Positions 44,144-54,186 are shown, counted from the first letter of the stretch. The stretch: DNA of 64,000 nt from JAJDAT01 sp964344185 (GCA_964344185.1 CAYFMN010000019.1:30827-94826), one strand, 5' to 3'. The notes: a model not told the origin generated them from the letters alone. Program-made: numbers and translations.

Positions 44144-44338
44144 TTATTCTTCTTTTTGCTCAATTCCGTTGATTATGGATTTTCCTTTTGGCGCGTTTTT
44201 TTCTAAATGTTCGCGAACCAAAGTTACGGCGTGGTTGTTGTCTAATGCCTTTACAAACATACAAAAATCGTCTTTTGAATTATCTTTTTCATATTTTAAA
44301 AACCCTTTAATTTTAAAATAATATTGTTTAGGAGGCAT
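44144..44338 (-). CDS. Small protein downstream of creA
   Basis: 64 aa from ATG 44338 (AAAGGA upstream, spacing slightly long); the open frame to 44380 begins with TTG. Sequence PPKQYYFKIKGFLKYEKDNS with a later HAVTLVREHLEKNAP. Unrecognised; it lies 32 bp after creA and is probably in its operon. Confidence 0.6.
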   Translation of the reverse strand: MPPKQYYFKIKGFLKYEKDNSKDDFCMFVKALDNNHAVTLVREHLEKNAPKGKSIINGIEQKEE

Positions 44339-44370
44339 GCGCTGATAAGTCCTTTTTAAAATGTACCAGC

Positions 44371-44826
44371 TTATTTCCAATTCAATATTGGAACGGTAGA
44401 AATTGAGTTTTTGGGCGAACCGTCGATTAATTTATCGCTGTAAACTAAGTAAATTATAACGTTTCTTTTCTTATCCAAAAAACGCACTACTTGTACAGTT
44501 TTAAATAACAGCGAAGTCCTTTTGTTAAATACTTTTTGACCGTCTTTCAACTGTTTGGGAAGTTGAATAGGGCCTATTTGGCGGCAGGCGATCGAAGCGT
44601 AGGCTTTATCTTCTGCGATTCCCAGGCCGCCTTTTAGTCCACCTGTTTTTGCGCGGCTTAAATGACACGCAACTCCGGGAATGTCAGGATCGTCAAAAGC
44701 CTCGACTACAATTTTGTGATTGGGCCCTAACATCTTAAAAGCGGTATCGACAGAGCCAATTTCTTCAGCGTTTAAAGAAACTGGAAAAAAGAAAAATACA
44801 AAAAAAATCAGATAAAAAAAGGGCAT
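44371..44826 (-). CDS. creA: CreA family secreted protein
   Basis: 151 aa with signal peptide (FYLIFFVFFFFPVSLNA). Family marks EIGSVDTAFKMLGPNHKI, VVEAFDDPDIPGVACHLSRA, KTGGLKGGLGIAEDKAYASI, ACRQIGPI and YLVYSDKLIDGSPKNSIS cover nearly the full length. Cys pair (CHL, ACR) likely periplasmic disulphide. CreA has no established mechanism. Start ATG 44826 with a weak AGAGAT site. Confidence 0.9.
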   Translation of the reverse strand: MPFFYLIFFVFFFFPVSLNAEEIGSVDTAFKMLGPNHKIVVEAFDDPDIPGVACHLSRAKTGGLKGGLGIAEDKAYASIACRQIGPIQLPKQLKDGQKVFNKRTSLLFKTVQVVRFLDKKRNVIIYLVYSDKLIDGSPKNSISTVPILNWK

Positions 44827-44976
44827 GAAACAATCTCTTTTTAAAAAGATGTAAATACTAACTGATCAATGACGGTATATTAATAGCTTTTGGGGAAGAT
44901 GGTTAGACAGGTGAAACAATTATGGCGTTAAGAAGCAAAATTCAACTCAAGTAGATGTGAATTTTTAGAGTTTATC

Positions 44977-45372
44977 CTAGAAATTAGTCTTTTCATGTAA
45001 ATGCAGATAGTAGGTTTGCAAATCTTTTACAGATAACATCCCTACTATTTTACCTGCTTCCGTCACCGCAATATGGCGGAATTTTTTTTCTTCAATAAGT
45101 TCTGTGGCCTTCGATAAAGATTCCTCTCTATCCATAGTGACTATTGGAGAACTCATCACATCGCTAACTTTTACTTTATGCGGATCGCAGTCCCCTCCCA
45201 AAAATAGATGCATCCAATCAGTTTTGGTAAAAATCCCGACATAGTCCCCGTTTGCTTTTATAAGCAACGCGCCGATATTATTTTTATACATTTCTTCTAC
45301 GGCATTAAAAGCAGAGGTATCCGGAGTTGTGGAAAAAAGGGTGGTGCTCATGATATCGCCAATTTTTTTCAT
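44977..45372 (-). CDS. CBS-domain pair protein A
   Basis: 131 aa, two CBS motifs only (DIMSTTLFSTTPDTSAFNAV, then VSDVMSSPIVTMDREESLSK and FRHIAVTEAGKIVGMLSVKD). Such stand-alone modules bind adenine nucleotides and regulate partners. A paralogue is at 56231-56632. ATG 45372 has GAGAT upstream. Confidence 0.85.
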   Translation of the reverse strand: MKKIGDIMSTTLFSTTPDTSAFNAVEEMYKNNIGALLIKANGDYVGIFTKTDWMHLFLGGDCDPHKVKVSDVMSSPIVTMDREESLSKATELIEEKKFRHIAVTEAGKIVGMLSVKDLQTYYLHLHEKTNF

Positions 45373-45534
45373 TTGATATCTCTCGCTAGGGAAATGGATG
45401 ACTAATCTGGTTTCGGTTTAGTTTATATAGATTAGAAAATAGGATATGTTCCGAGGAAATTCAAGAATAATTTTAGGAACGCTGGCGGAATTTATCCGAG
45501 TGTGGACTTATTTTATTGAAAAGAAGGGAGTATT

Positions 45535-45591
45535 CTTCGTTTTTGCATTTTCGGCGCAGTAATCCATAATGCCGAAAATGCAAAACGAAAG
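45535..45591. terminator. Long hairpin terminator
   Basis: TTCGTTTTTGCATTTTCGGC pairs with GCCGAAAATGCAAAACGAA (one bulge), 15-nt loop. It lies about 45 bp past the stop of the His-rich Spy-like gene on the minus strand. Confidence 0.75.
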
Positions 45592-45635
45592 ATGGAATAA
45601 AACGAGTTTTAAATGTTTTATCTATAACAAAAAAA

Positions 45636-46271
45636 TTAATGAGCGGAGTACAATTGGCTCGCAAGCTCCTTTTGTTGCGCCGTCAGAACTTTCAGCAAGG
45701 AAATTTTTGCGTTGATCTTCTCGCGGATCATTTGCGCTTTTAGATTAATCAGATTTTCTCCCGCCGCGCGGATGGCGGATTCGTCCATAACCCTGGAGTG
45801 CAAAAGTCGGTCAATTTCCATTTTTGTGATTTGTTTCTCGGCTTTAAAATGGATTTTTTTCTTTTGATATTCGAAACGCATTTCCTTAATAGTAGCAATT
45901 TGAGATTCAGATAACCCCAACTCATGCTTGAACCGTAATAAGTGAGTAAATGGACATTTCGCATGTCCGCCATGCCTGCCAGCTTTATTATGTCCGTATT
46001 TTGAACCGCTACCTTCTCGCTTATGACCGTAATTCATTGGTCTGTGATGCGATTTACTGCCGCTACCTTCTTGTTTGTGTTTTGAATAGGCTTTACTGCC
46101 GCTGCCCTCTTTTTTTAAATCTTTGTGTTTATCGACGGAGTGATCATAGGTTCCGCTGCTTCCGGTCCCAATCGAATCCATGATGTTCGCAACGGCGAAG
46201 TTAGAAAATGCCAAGACCAGAATCGCTGATAAAATTAAATAAAAGCCAGTTTTCAATTTGTGATTTAGCAT
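45636..46271 (-). CDS. His-rich Spy/CpxP-like periplasmic protein (paralogue B)
   Basis: 211 aa with a signal peptide (FYLILSAILVLAFSNFAVA). Residues ~32-110 carry four EGSGSK or GSGSK units spaced by His/Lys (KKEGSGSKAYSKHKQEGSGS, HKREGSGSKYGHNKAGRHGG). A helical Spy-like domain follows with LGLSESQIATIKEMRFEYQ and LTAQQKELASQLY. Closest relative here is 16789-17505, suggesting duplication. A role in metal binding or periplasmic stress is inferred from composition. AAGGAGG precedes ATG 46271. Confidence 0.78.
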   Translation of the reverse strand: MLNHKLKTGFYLILSAILVLAFSNFAVANIMDSIGTGSSGTYDHSVDKHKDLKKEGSGSKAYSKHKQEGSGSKSHHRPMNYGHKREGSGSKYGHNKAGRHGGHAKCPFTHLLRFKHELGLSESQIATIKEMRFEYQKKKIHFKAEKQITKMEIDRLLHSRVMDESAIRAAGENLINLKAQMIREKINAKISLLKVLTAQQKELASQLYSAH

Positions 46272-46370
46272 GAGTCCTCCTTGGAATATTTGTTTGTATT
46301 AGTGATCTTTAATTATAAGTGTAAACATTTTTCTGTTTGTAGGAAGTTAGAAAAACAAGATTTTAGCTTG

Positions 46371-47558
46371 TCATTGCCATTTTCTTATTCGTTCTAAAAG
46401 TTTGTTAAAGCTTTCGTTTAATTCTCCGATTTCGTTATTGTTTTTGATTTCTAGTTTATTTATTTTTCTATTGCCCAAGGTTAACTCTTTGAGGCCATGA
46501 TTTAGATTTTTTACAGGTTCGCTAATGCCTTTAGCAATTGAGGTGCCTATAATAGCGGCAATAAAACTTCCTATAATTAAAAAAGCCGATAACAAAATCT
46601 TTAAAATCCAGATTTGAAACTCAGCGTTTTGTTCGTCTTCAATTAGAATCCGTTTTTCGCTAATTAGCATTTGCTCTAATTTGTTTATAATTTCTTTGGC
46701 GAGTGGAGCCGCTTTAGTAGCTAAATAGAATTTTGCTTTATTCCATTCAGGGCTTTCACGGAGATTTATAGTTTTGGTAGTTAATGCTTTAAAACGCGTT
46801 CTTTGAATTTCAAATCTTTGAAAGTAAGCCAATTGTTTTTTGTTGAGCAAAGCAATTTTAGAACCTAAATCAGCAAGACGTTTGTCGTTCATTGTAATTA
46901 GTTCTTCGTAACGTTTTTTATATTTAATATCTCCAGAAAGAAGATAAGATTCGACGTTTGATAAAATTAGACTAAAGGTAACTTCTAAATTACCCAATTT
47001 TACGAGTAGGGCCTTTCTTTCGGACGCCGCTTTAATAGATAACTCTAAATTGGTTATTTGAGTAAGGTTGTCTATTGCTTCTTTAGCAAGTGGCGATGCT
47101 TTTTCAAATAAAATTTTATGGGCGGGCAAGTTTTCGGGAGTATTGACAATATCTTCAATTTTTTGCTGGTATTTTTCAAAATTTACAAGATCCTCTTTAA
47201 CAGCTTGAAACAGTTTAAGATTATCGGCGTCTATCCAATTTGCTGATAATTTTTCGAGACCTTCTTCAGAAGGAATGATTTCATCTTTCCAGACATGGCG
47301 TCGTTCCTTTTTAAATTTTTCTTCGTTTAAAAGCATCCAGCCTCTTAAAGACGCTAGAGATTGATTAACTCCATTCAATAGCATATGTGTGGTTTGAACC
47401 GTGACCATTCTTTCGTGGATAACTCGATCCAAAATTACGTTGAATTTTTTGAGTAGGATAATAACTGAGATGATCACTCCGGCCAAAATTAAGGTGTTAA
47501 AACCAAAGCCAAAATTTATTTGGGTTCCTACGCTTAAGTTTCTAAGTTTTTGCATCAT
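46371..47558 (-). CDS. Chemoreceptor-like sensor ending at HAMP (no output domain)
   Basis: 395 aa. Two membrane helices (~20-38 and ~315-340) flank a long four-helix-bundle periplasmic domain; a HAMP domain follows (SIAKGISEPVKNLNHGLKEL, NEIGELNESFNKLLERIRKW) and the protein stops immediately. No methyl-accepting, kinase or cyclase domain lies downstream, and no frame continues one. It may be a truncated receptor or a signal-transmitting partner. ATG 47558 has no strong site. Confidence 0.75.
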   Translation of the reverse strand: MMQKLRNLSVGTQINFGFGFNTLILAGVIISVIILLKKFNVILDRVIHERMVTVQTTHMLLNGVNQSLASLRGWMLLNEEKFKKERRHVWKDEIIPSEEGLEKLSANWIDADNLKLFQAVKEDLVNFEKYQQKIEDIVNTPENLPAHKILFEKASPLAKEAIDNLTQITNLELSIKAASERKALLVKLGNLEVTFSLILSNVESYLLSGDIKYKKRYEELITMNDKRLADLGSKIALLNKKQLAYFQRFEIQRTRFKALTTKTINLRESPEWNKAKFYLATKAAPLAKEIINKLEQMLISEKRILIEDEQNAEFQIWILKILLSAFLIIGSFIAAIIGTSIAKGISEPVKNLNHGLKELTLGNRKINKLEIKNNNEIGELNESFNKLLERIRKWQ

Positions 47559-48027
47559 TACAAAGTTTTCCGAAAAGGAATTAAAAAATAAAAGTTAAAC
47601 ATTGAAGCGTCATAGAGCGGCGCAGATTAAGTTTTTACTCTAATTGGAGATTTTGGATGTTGCATAGTTTGAAAACATTATGAAGACTAAAAAAACTGCG
47701 ATTTTTTTCGCAATATTTTAATAATGTTTTGAATAGCACATTATAGCTTAATTTATTTTCTGAAAATAGAGTTTGGTTTTACTATGAATTCTGGAAGCTA
47801 AACGGTTAAACGCTCAGATACTCCACCGACAGTTGTGGAAGCTTTGAAAAAGTATCGAACCAAATTCTAAAAAATAAAAACTTGGAAGTTTCTAAATTTT
47901 TTAGCCATAATTTTAGTAAGATTTGTTGATTCTGTTTGGTGGTTTTAGCTATTTTACATAGTTTCCTTCCTGAGAGATCAAAAAAATAGTTCTAACGTTT
48001 GAGTTAATGTGGAGAACTTTTCCTGAT
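47559..48027. other. Intergenic with a possible gene remnant
   Basis: 469 bp. A short plus-strand frame (47803-47870) reads KRSDTPPTVVEALKKYRTKF then stop, unusually protein-like for AT-rich spacer, and could be the decayed end of a lost gene. Nothing else recognised. Confidence 0.35.
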
Positions 48028-49740
48028 ATGAGTGAAAAAATATTTAGATTTGATAATTTGAAAGGCGATTTGTTTGGCGGTATTACAGCTGGAATTGTCG
48101 CGCTGCCTTTGGCTTTGGCTTTTGGAGTCCAATCTGGTTTAGGAGCCGCCGCTGGAATGTATGGAGCGATATTACTAGGTCTTGTTGCGGCTGTTTTTGG
48201 CGGAACTGCAAGCCAAATTAGCGGGCCAACTGGACCAATGACGGTTGTCTCAAGCGTAGTTATTCTGACTGGGATTGAAAAATACGGAAGCATTGAGCAG
48301 AGCTTCGGATTTGTTATCGCAATTTTTGTGCTTTCCGGTCTTTTTCAAATTGCCTTTGGTATTTTGAAGTTGGGCGATTATATAAGATACATTCCTTATC
48401 CAGTAGTATCTGGGTTTATGAGTGGAATTGGAACCATCATAATAATTCTTTCCATATTTCCATTTATGGGGCAAACGTCCCCGAAAAAAGTAATTGATGT
48501 TTTTCTACAATTACCGAAAGGTTTAGCCAACGTCAACTGGGAAGCTGTAACTCTTTCCAGTTTGACTATTTTTGTGATTTACCTTTTACCCAAAATTTCG
48601 AAATCAATTCCAGGTTCTTTAGTTGCTTTATTGGCAATCACTCCTTTATCAACGATCATGGGGTTTGACGTTCCGCTCATTGGATCTATACCAACAGGTT
48701 TGCCCGAGTTGAAGGTTGGATCGATTTTTAATTACGATATGTCATATTTGAACCTGTTAGTTGAGCTTGCATTGACATTGGCTGTTTTGGGCGCAATAGA
48801 TTCTTTGCTAACTTCCGTTATCGCCGACAATGTAACCAAAACCAAGCATAATAGTAATCGCGAACTTGTAGGACAAGGCATAGGAAATATGGTAGCGGGA
48901 TGTTTCGGCGGGTTGCCAGGCGCGGGAGCCACCATGAGAACGTTGGTTAACGTTAATGCAGGCGGTAAAACTAGGCTTTCGGGAATTATACATGGAATTT
49001 TGCTTTTATTAGTTTTAGTAGGATTAGGGCCTTTCGCCGCGCAAATTCCTTTAGCGGTTCTTTCGGGAATTTTAGTAACCGTTGGAATCGGTATTATCGA
49101 CTATAAGGGAATAGGGCATATTAAATCGATACCCAAGACAGACGCTTGGGTTATGGTTATTGTTTTAGCGTTAACCATATTTGTGGATTTAATTCAAGCG
49201 GTAGCCGCTGGGATGATTCTTTCGTCGGTTTTATTTATGAAAAAGATGGGCGACCAAATAGGTCAAGAGCTTACAGTTCTTTCGCTAAAAGACATCGTAA
49301 AAGAAAAGCATAAATTCCCAGACGATATTTCTGAAAAAATTTATATAAAATATTTTGACGGCCCCTTGTTTTTCGGTTTTGCTCGCGCATTTAAAGACGC
49401 CGCCGAAAAACTACCGGATATAAAAATGGTGATTTTTAATATGAAAGACGTTCCCCATATGGATCAATCTGGGCTTTATGCGCTTGAAGAAGTTATCAGT
49501 ATGTTGGGAAAAAGAAGTATTCAAGTGATAATCACAGGATTGAAAAAACAGCCCATTAGAATGCTTCGTAGAATTAATGTCATTCCGGGGCTATTGTCAG
49601 AACGAAATCTATTTCCAACATTTAACGATTTTATTGTTTGGTTAAAGGAAGAGATTAAAGGCTTTAGCGATTCCGATACATTTTTTAGCGGTTTATGTGA
49701 GCTGGAAAACGAAAAGGTTGTAATAAAATATAGATTATAA
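48028..49740 (+). CDS. SulP/SLC26-family anion transporter A
   Basis: About 570 aa. Family motif GGITAGIVALPLALAFGVQSG, then QISGPTGPMTVV in TM3 and PGAGATMRTLVNVNAGGKTR. Twelve or more helices are followed by a C-terminal STAS domain (YFDGPLFFGFARAFKDAAEK, HMDQSGLYALEEV with the usual Ser). Moves sulfate, bicarbonate or other anions. ATG 48028 fits family starts; ATG 48007 adds seven residues. Confidence 0.88.
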   Translation: MSEKIFRFDNLKGDLFGGITAGIVALPLALAFGVQSGLGAAAGMYGAILLGLVAAVFGGTASQISGPTGPMTVVSSVVILTGIEKYGSIEQSFGFVIAIFVLSGLFQIAFGILKLGDYIRYIPYPVVSGFMSGIGTIIIILSIFPFMGQTSPKKVIDVFLQLPKGLANVNWEAVTLSSLTIFVIYLLPKISKSIPGSLVALLAITPLSTIMGFDVPLIGSIPTGLPELKVGSIFNYDMSYLNLLVELALTLAVLGAIDSLLTSVIADNVTKTKHNSNRELVGQGIGNMVAGCFGGLPGAGATMRTLVNVNAGGKTRLSGIIHGILLLLVLVGLGPFAAQIPLAVLSGILVTVGIGIIDYKGIGHIKSIPKTDAWVMVIVLALTIFVDLIQAVAAGMILSSVLFMKKMGDQIGQELTVLSLKDIVKEKHKFPDDISEKIYIKYFDGPLFFGFARAFKDAAEKLPDIKMVIFNMKDVPHMDQSGLYALEEVISMLGKRSIQVIITGLKKQPIRMLRRINVIPGLLSERNLFPTFNDFIVWLKEEIKGFSDSDTFFSGLCELENEKVVIKYRL

Positions 49741-50109
49741 TTTTGATTATTTGGTTTAATTTTCTTCATAAAAGTCAGTTTTATCAGCTTTTTTTAGGCT
49801 AATCTCAGCTAGTTTTACTATAAGGAATTAATTTCTTAGTCTCCGAATTTTGTGCTCTTCTGTTTTTAATTTTTTGGTTTTAGTTCTATATGAAATCAAG
49901 TTTTATTAAAAAAAAACAGAAAGTTCTTAATTTCTTGATCAAATTTTAGTAGAATCAATTAGCTAGATTTAGTACTTTTAACTATTACATCTGGTTTCTT
50001 TATGGCTTTGGTTGTGTTGGTAGAGTTCCAGTACAACTTGCAGGAAAGAGGTTTTTCATTATCAACAAGAAAATTATTAATTTTGATTTAGTAATACGCC
50101 GCTTTATAC
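49741..50109. other. Intergenic between two SulP genes, no feature seen
   Basis: 369 AT-rich bp with several T runs but no clear hairpin or ORF. Confidence 0.5.
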
Positions 50110-51822
50110 ATGAATAATCCATCGGAAACTATTGAAGCTACCTCAGAGAATTTTATTGGACCCAAAGCTCCCGCTCAAAAAGGAGTTCTCACCGAAACTC
50201 CTAAAGGTGATTTTAGTCAGCTAAAAATCCATGCCAAAAGCGATATCCTCTCAGGTTTTTTGGTCTTCCTCATTGCTTTGCCATTATGTCTGGGAATTGC
50301 TCTGGCTTCGGGCTACCCGGCGATTGCCGGTATCCTTTCAGCAATTGTTGGCGGTATAGTGGCAACCTTCTTTAGTAATTCTGAACTTACGATTAAGGGG
50401 CCTGCCGCTGGTTTGATCGTCATTGCTCTTGGTTGCGTTACCGAATTTGGGTTTACAGGGGGAGTGGATCCTGCGAAGGATTATCAAGCCTATCGTTTAG
50501 CTTTGGGGGTTGGAGTTGCCGCTGGCGTTACTCAAATTTTGTTTGGAGTGTTTCGCCTGGGAATCCTTGGAGAGTTTTTTCCGGTAGCGGCTATTCACGG
50601 TTTGCTGGCTTCCATCGGAATTATTATTATCGCAAAACAGTTCCCTATATTGTTGGGGTTACAACCAGAGGGCGCTCCGCTAGAGTTACTCGCTGGCATA
50701 CCTTCCTTTATCCTCAATATGAATCCTGGGGTTGGGGCAATTGGAATGATCAGCCTCATAATAGTTGCTGGTTATAGTTTGATAAAAAATCCAAAGTTAA
50801 AGGTTATTCCAGCGCCAATGACGATGCTGTTGATAACGGTTCCTATGGGATTATATGTGGGAATTGGCGATGAGAAGTTTTATACATTTAATAATCAAAC
50901 TTACCAATTAGGCGAAAAGTTTTTAGTCAATGTCCCAAGTAATTTATTTAATGCTTTGGCCTTTCCTGATTTTTCTGGTTTAGCCACCGAGACGGGAATT
51001 AAATATGTCATTCTGTTTGCCCTAATTGGAAGTTTGGAAAGTTTGCTAAGCGCTAAAGCTGTCGATGAAATTGATCCTTGGAAACGAAAAACTGACCAGG
51101 ATAGGGATATGTTAGCCGTTGGGTTAGGCAATACTCTGTCCGCTTTCATTGGCGGTTTGCCAATGATTTCAGAAATCGTTCGGAGTAAAGCAAATATTGA
51201 TAATGGCGCTAGAACTCGCTTTGCTAATTTTTTCCATGGTGCGTTTTTACTAATCTGTGTTGCCTTAATTCCATCGGTAATTAACAATATTCCTCTAGCT
51301 GCTCTGGCTGCTCTATTGGTTTTTACAGGGTTTCGCCTGGCGTCCCCTAAAGAATTTATACATATGTATCATTTGGGAAAAGACCAATTCATTGTTTTTC
51401 TGTCTACTATTATGGGTGTATTGGCTACCGATCTTTTGAAGGGAATTGCCATCGGAATTGGAGTGAGTATTATTCTCCATGTTATTTATGGGGTTCCGAT
51501 TTTTTCGTTTTTCAAATTGAATGCAGACATAAAGGAAGATGATCAGGTGGCCACGATTTTTGTTAGAGATGCCGCTATTTTTTCCACCTGGATTTCTTTA
51601 CGAAATCACCTCAATCGCTTTTTTGAACAGGGAAAACGGGTTACTCTGGATCTTGCTGGAACACGGCTTGTAGATTATACGGTTATGTCCAAGATTGATG
51701 AGTGGATAAAGGCATTCAAAGAGAAAGGTCTTGAATTGACAGTGCATGGTTTGGAACAGCACGATTCAATATCTGAGTCTAGTATTGCGACTCGCTTAAA
51801 CAATAAATACAGGAAAATATAA
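50110..51822 (+). CDS. SulP-family anion transporter B (bicarbonate-transporter-like)
   Basis: 570 aa. Long N-terminal hydrophilic leader, then SDILSGFLVFLIALPLCLGI and SELTIKGPAAGLIVIALG (TM3 motif with extra residues), typical of the SulP branch often annotated as bicarbonate or sulfate carriers. The STAS domain is short (VTLDLAGTRLVDYTVMSKID). It diverges clearly from transporter A and is a different subtype. A dispersed repeat begins two bases after the stop. Confidence 0.85.
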   Translation: MNNPSETIEATSENFIGPKAPAQKGVLTETPKGDFSQLKIHAKSDILSGFLVFLIALPLCLGIALASGYPAIAGILSAIVGGIVATFFSNSELTIKGPAAGLIVIALGCVTEFGFTGGVDPAKDYQAYRLALGVGVAAGVTQILFGVFRLGILGEFFPVAAIHGLLASIGIIIIAKQFPILLGLQPEGAPLELLAGIPSFILNMNPGVGAIGMISLIIVAGYSLIKNPKLKVIPAPMTMLLITVPMGLYVGIGDEKFYTFNNQTYQLGEKFLVNVPSNLFNALAFPDFSGLATETGIKYVILFALIGSLESLLSAKAVDEIDPWKRKTDQDRDMLAVGLGNTLSAFIGGLPMISEIVRSKANIDNGARTRFANFFHGAFLLICVALIPSVINNIPLAALAALLVFTGFRLASPKEFIHMYHLGKDQFIVFLSTIMGVLATDLLKGIAIGIGVSIILHVIYGVPIFSFFKLNADIKEDDQVATIFVRDAAIFSTWISLRNHLNRFFEQGKRVTLDLAGTRLVDYTVMSKIDEWIKAFKEKGLELTVHGLEQHDSISESSIATRLNNKYRKI

Positions 51823-51823
51823 C

Positions 51824-51919
51824 TTAAGGGAACCTCTAAAAATTCAGATTTGCCAGAAGTTTGCCCCCTAAACTCAAGGAACAGGCGAAAAAAATGCCGA
51901 TTATTAGAGGTCCTCTTAA
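51824..51919. repeat. Interspersed palindromic element, copy 5
   Basis: 96 bp, TTAAGGGAACCTCTAA...TTAGAGGTCCTCTTAA, the most symmetric ends in the window (14 of 16 positions match as inverted repeats). Part of the inner right arm is deleted (AACAGGCGAAAAAAATGCC). It begins one base after the SulP stop. The rest of 51920-52132 shows no gene. Confidence 0.9.
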
Positions 51920-52132
51920 AATAGAGTTTCTTGCGCGGTTTTAGTTACCAGGCTACTTTTATCCGATCCGGAAATAAATCTTCCAAATCTGAGCCAAGAC
52001 TCAGGTCTAAAAACCTTCCTAAAAATCCGCAGGTGTGTTTAATTCCACTCGTTGATATTTCTGCTAAAATTATGAGTTAATAAGGTATATTTAAGTATTA
52101 TTAAAGTTTCAGCTTTAACGGCAGAGAATTTT

Positions 52133-53518
52133 ATGTTTAAAAGTAAGTTTAAAGTTTTAACTATCCCGTGGTGGATTTATTTATTACTTGGCATTATTGG
52201 ACTCATTGTTATTAAGGCTCTGATCATTAGTTACCAGTATTCAATGCGAATGAATAGCCTATATGCTCCATTGATTTACGCCAGCGTTGAAGTTGAGCTA
52301 AATGTAACTACAGCCCATCTACTAGTTGAGGAAATTTTAAACGGGGATCGCTTTGAAGAAGAAGATGTATGGAAGAAATATGCTCTTGCGGAGTGGTATG
52401 TGCTGGCAATCCTCAACGGTGGTGAAAGGGGAGAAGAAAAAATATTGCCTTTGAAAGATAAAAAACTTCGCCTAATTGTTCAAGATGTAAAAAAACGTCT
52501 TTCGCAATTTAAGAATATATCAAGTGAAAGATTGAAAGAAAGGGAAGTTTCAGGTCCGGGAACGGAAATTGATCAAAGATATAACAGGATTTTTAGCATC
52601 TTTTTAGACGAAGCTGAATCTGTTAAGAAGCAACTCCAGCATGTAATGCTAGAGGATATGAAAGATTTTCGTACTATTTTTATTTCCTTGTTAATAATTG
52701 TATTGGTGTTGGGAGTTGTAGTTATTTTTAATTTTTATCGTCTAGAACGTCTTCGTGTAAAAGATTTTAGCAAGTTGCAGGAAGCTAACAATGAACTTGA
52801 AAGTGAAATCGAAGATCGCCGTCGGGCAGAAAATCAATTAAGAGACTCAAGAGAACAATTACGAAAATTAAGTAACCAGTTGCAAGTAATCCGAGAGAAT
52901 GAAAAAACAAGAATCTCTCGTGAAATACATGACGAATTAGGACAAATTTTGACTGGACTAAAAATGGAGTTGTCCTGTTTGGAGGTTGAGTTAGATTCTC
53001 CAGCTGTTATAGAGAAATTAAAATCCATGGGAGGTATGATCGATTCGACAATTAATTCTGTTCGACGGATTGCCACAGAATTAAGACCGCAAATCCTGGA
53101 TACATGTGGGCTTTTAGACGCCCTCGAATGGCAAGGTATGGATTATCAAGCTAGAACAGGAATAGAATGTAAATTAGAATTGCCTGAAAATTCAGTAAAA
53201 CTCGATTCTCAATTATCAACCGCTATTTTTAGGATTTGTCAGGAAACCCTCACGAATGTAGCAAGACATTCGGAGGCGACTGAAGTTCGGGTATCTTTAA
53301 AACTCACGGACGACGAGCTATTTTTAACTGTTAAAGATAATGGCAAAGGGATTGAACTTGAAAAAATTTATAATTCCAACTCTCTTGGTTTGCTTGGAAT
53401 ACAAGAACGTGCAAACTATTGGGGTGGGCATGTAACAATTGACAGCTCTCCGGGAGAGGGAGCTTTATTTACCATTAGTATCCCGTTAAATGGCAATCCC
53501 GTTTTAGAAAATGTCTAA
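52133..53518 (+). CDS. Sensor histidine kinase, NarL/NarX (HisKA_3) type
   Basis: 461 aa. Two membrane helices (~15-33, ~180-203) flank a periplasmic domain; a coiled region precedes HisKA_3 with H266 in ISREIHDELGQILTGLKMEL. HATPase follows (TLTNVARHSEATEVRV, VKDNGKGIE, SLGLLGIQERANYWGG). The 8-base overlap with the next gene marks a two-component pair. The signal is not known; the periplasmic domain is unrecognised. Confidence 0.9.
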   Translation: MFKSKFKVLTIPWWIYLLLGIIGLIVIKALIISYQYSMRMNSLYAPLIYASVEVELNVTTAHLLVEEILNGDRFEEEDVWKKYALAEWYVLAILNGGERGEEKILPLKDKKLRLIVQDVKKRLSQFKNISSERLKEREVSGPGTEIDQRYNRIFSIFLDEAESVKKQLQHVMLEDMKDFRTIFISLLIIVLVLGVVVIFNFYRLERLRVKDFSKLQEANNELESEIEDRRRAENQLRDSREQLRKLSNQLQVIRENEKTRISREIHDELGQILTGLKMELSCLEVELDSPAVIEKLKSMGGMIDSTINSVRRIATELRPQILDTCGLLDALEWQGMDYQARTGIECKLELPENSVKLDSQLSTAIFRICQETLTNVARHSEATEVRVSLKLTDDELFLTVKDNGKGIELEKIYNSNSLGLLGIQERANYWGGHVTIDSSPGEGALFTISIPLNGNPVLENV

Positions 53519-54149
53519 TAGAAAAGTATTAATTGCAGATGATCATGCCGTCGTGCGGCAAGGATTGAAACATATCATTTCGCGTGATCCTGATATTGAA
53601 GTGGTTGGCGAAGCCGAAAACGGCAACGAAGTTTTAGAAAAAGTAAAGGAATTGGATATTGACGTAATTTTGATGGATATTGAAATGCCGGAAAAAAATG
53701 GCATGGAAACTCTAATTCACCTTAAAACTTCTAACCCAAATTTACCCGTTGTTATTTTAAGTATTTTTGCCGAAGAACAATACGGTCTAAGGTTAATTCA
53801 ATCAGGCGCTTCAAGCTATCTTTCCAAAACCTGTCCCCCGAATCAACTTTTGGAAGCTATACACAAAGTGGCGGATGGCGGAAAGTACATCACTTCTTCG
53901 CTAGGAGAATTGCTTGTTAAAAAAATGGACAACGAGGCGAATAAACCTGTTCATGAATCCCTTTCAAATCGCGAATACCAAATCTTTTTCATGATTGCGT
54001 CTGGTAAAAAGCAAAAAGACATAGCCTCCGAATTATCTATTAGCATTAATACAGTTAATGTCCATCGAGCGAATATTTTGAAAAAACTGAACGTTAAAAG
54101 TAATTCTGAAATAATTCGATACGCGCTTCAAAACGATCTTATAAAGTAA
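53511..54149 (+). CDS. NarL/FixJ-family response regulator
   Basis: 212 aa. Receiver with D10/D11 and phosphoacceptor D56 (ILMDIEMPEKNGMETL), Lys in SYLSKTCPP, then a LuxR HTH (LSNREYQIFFMIASGKKQKD, SINTVNVHRANILKKL). Partner of the upstream kinase. A good terminator follows 38 bp later. Confidence 0.93.
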   Translation: MSNRKVLIADDHAVVRQGLKHIISRDPDIEVVGEAENGNEVLEKVKELDIDVILMDIEMPEKNGMETLIHLKTSNPNLPVVILSIFAEEQYGLRLIQSGASSYLSKTCPPNQLLEAIHKVADGGKYITSSLGELLVKKMDNEANKPVHESLSNREYQIFFMIASGKKQKDIASELSISINTVNVHRANILKKLNVKSNSEIIRYALQNDLIK

Positions 54150-54186
54150 TTTTTTTTAACTCCAAAAGCTAAGTTAAAAATAGATA

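Noticed and set aside
45473..45664. 63-codon minus-strand ORF
   Set aside because: It runs through the long hairpin terminator and has no protein-like pattern; probably chance.
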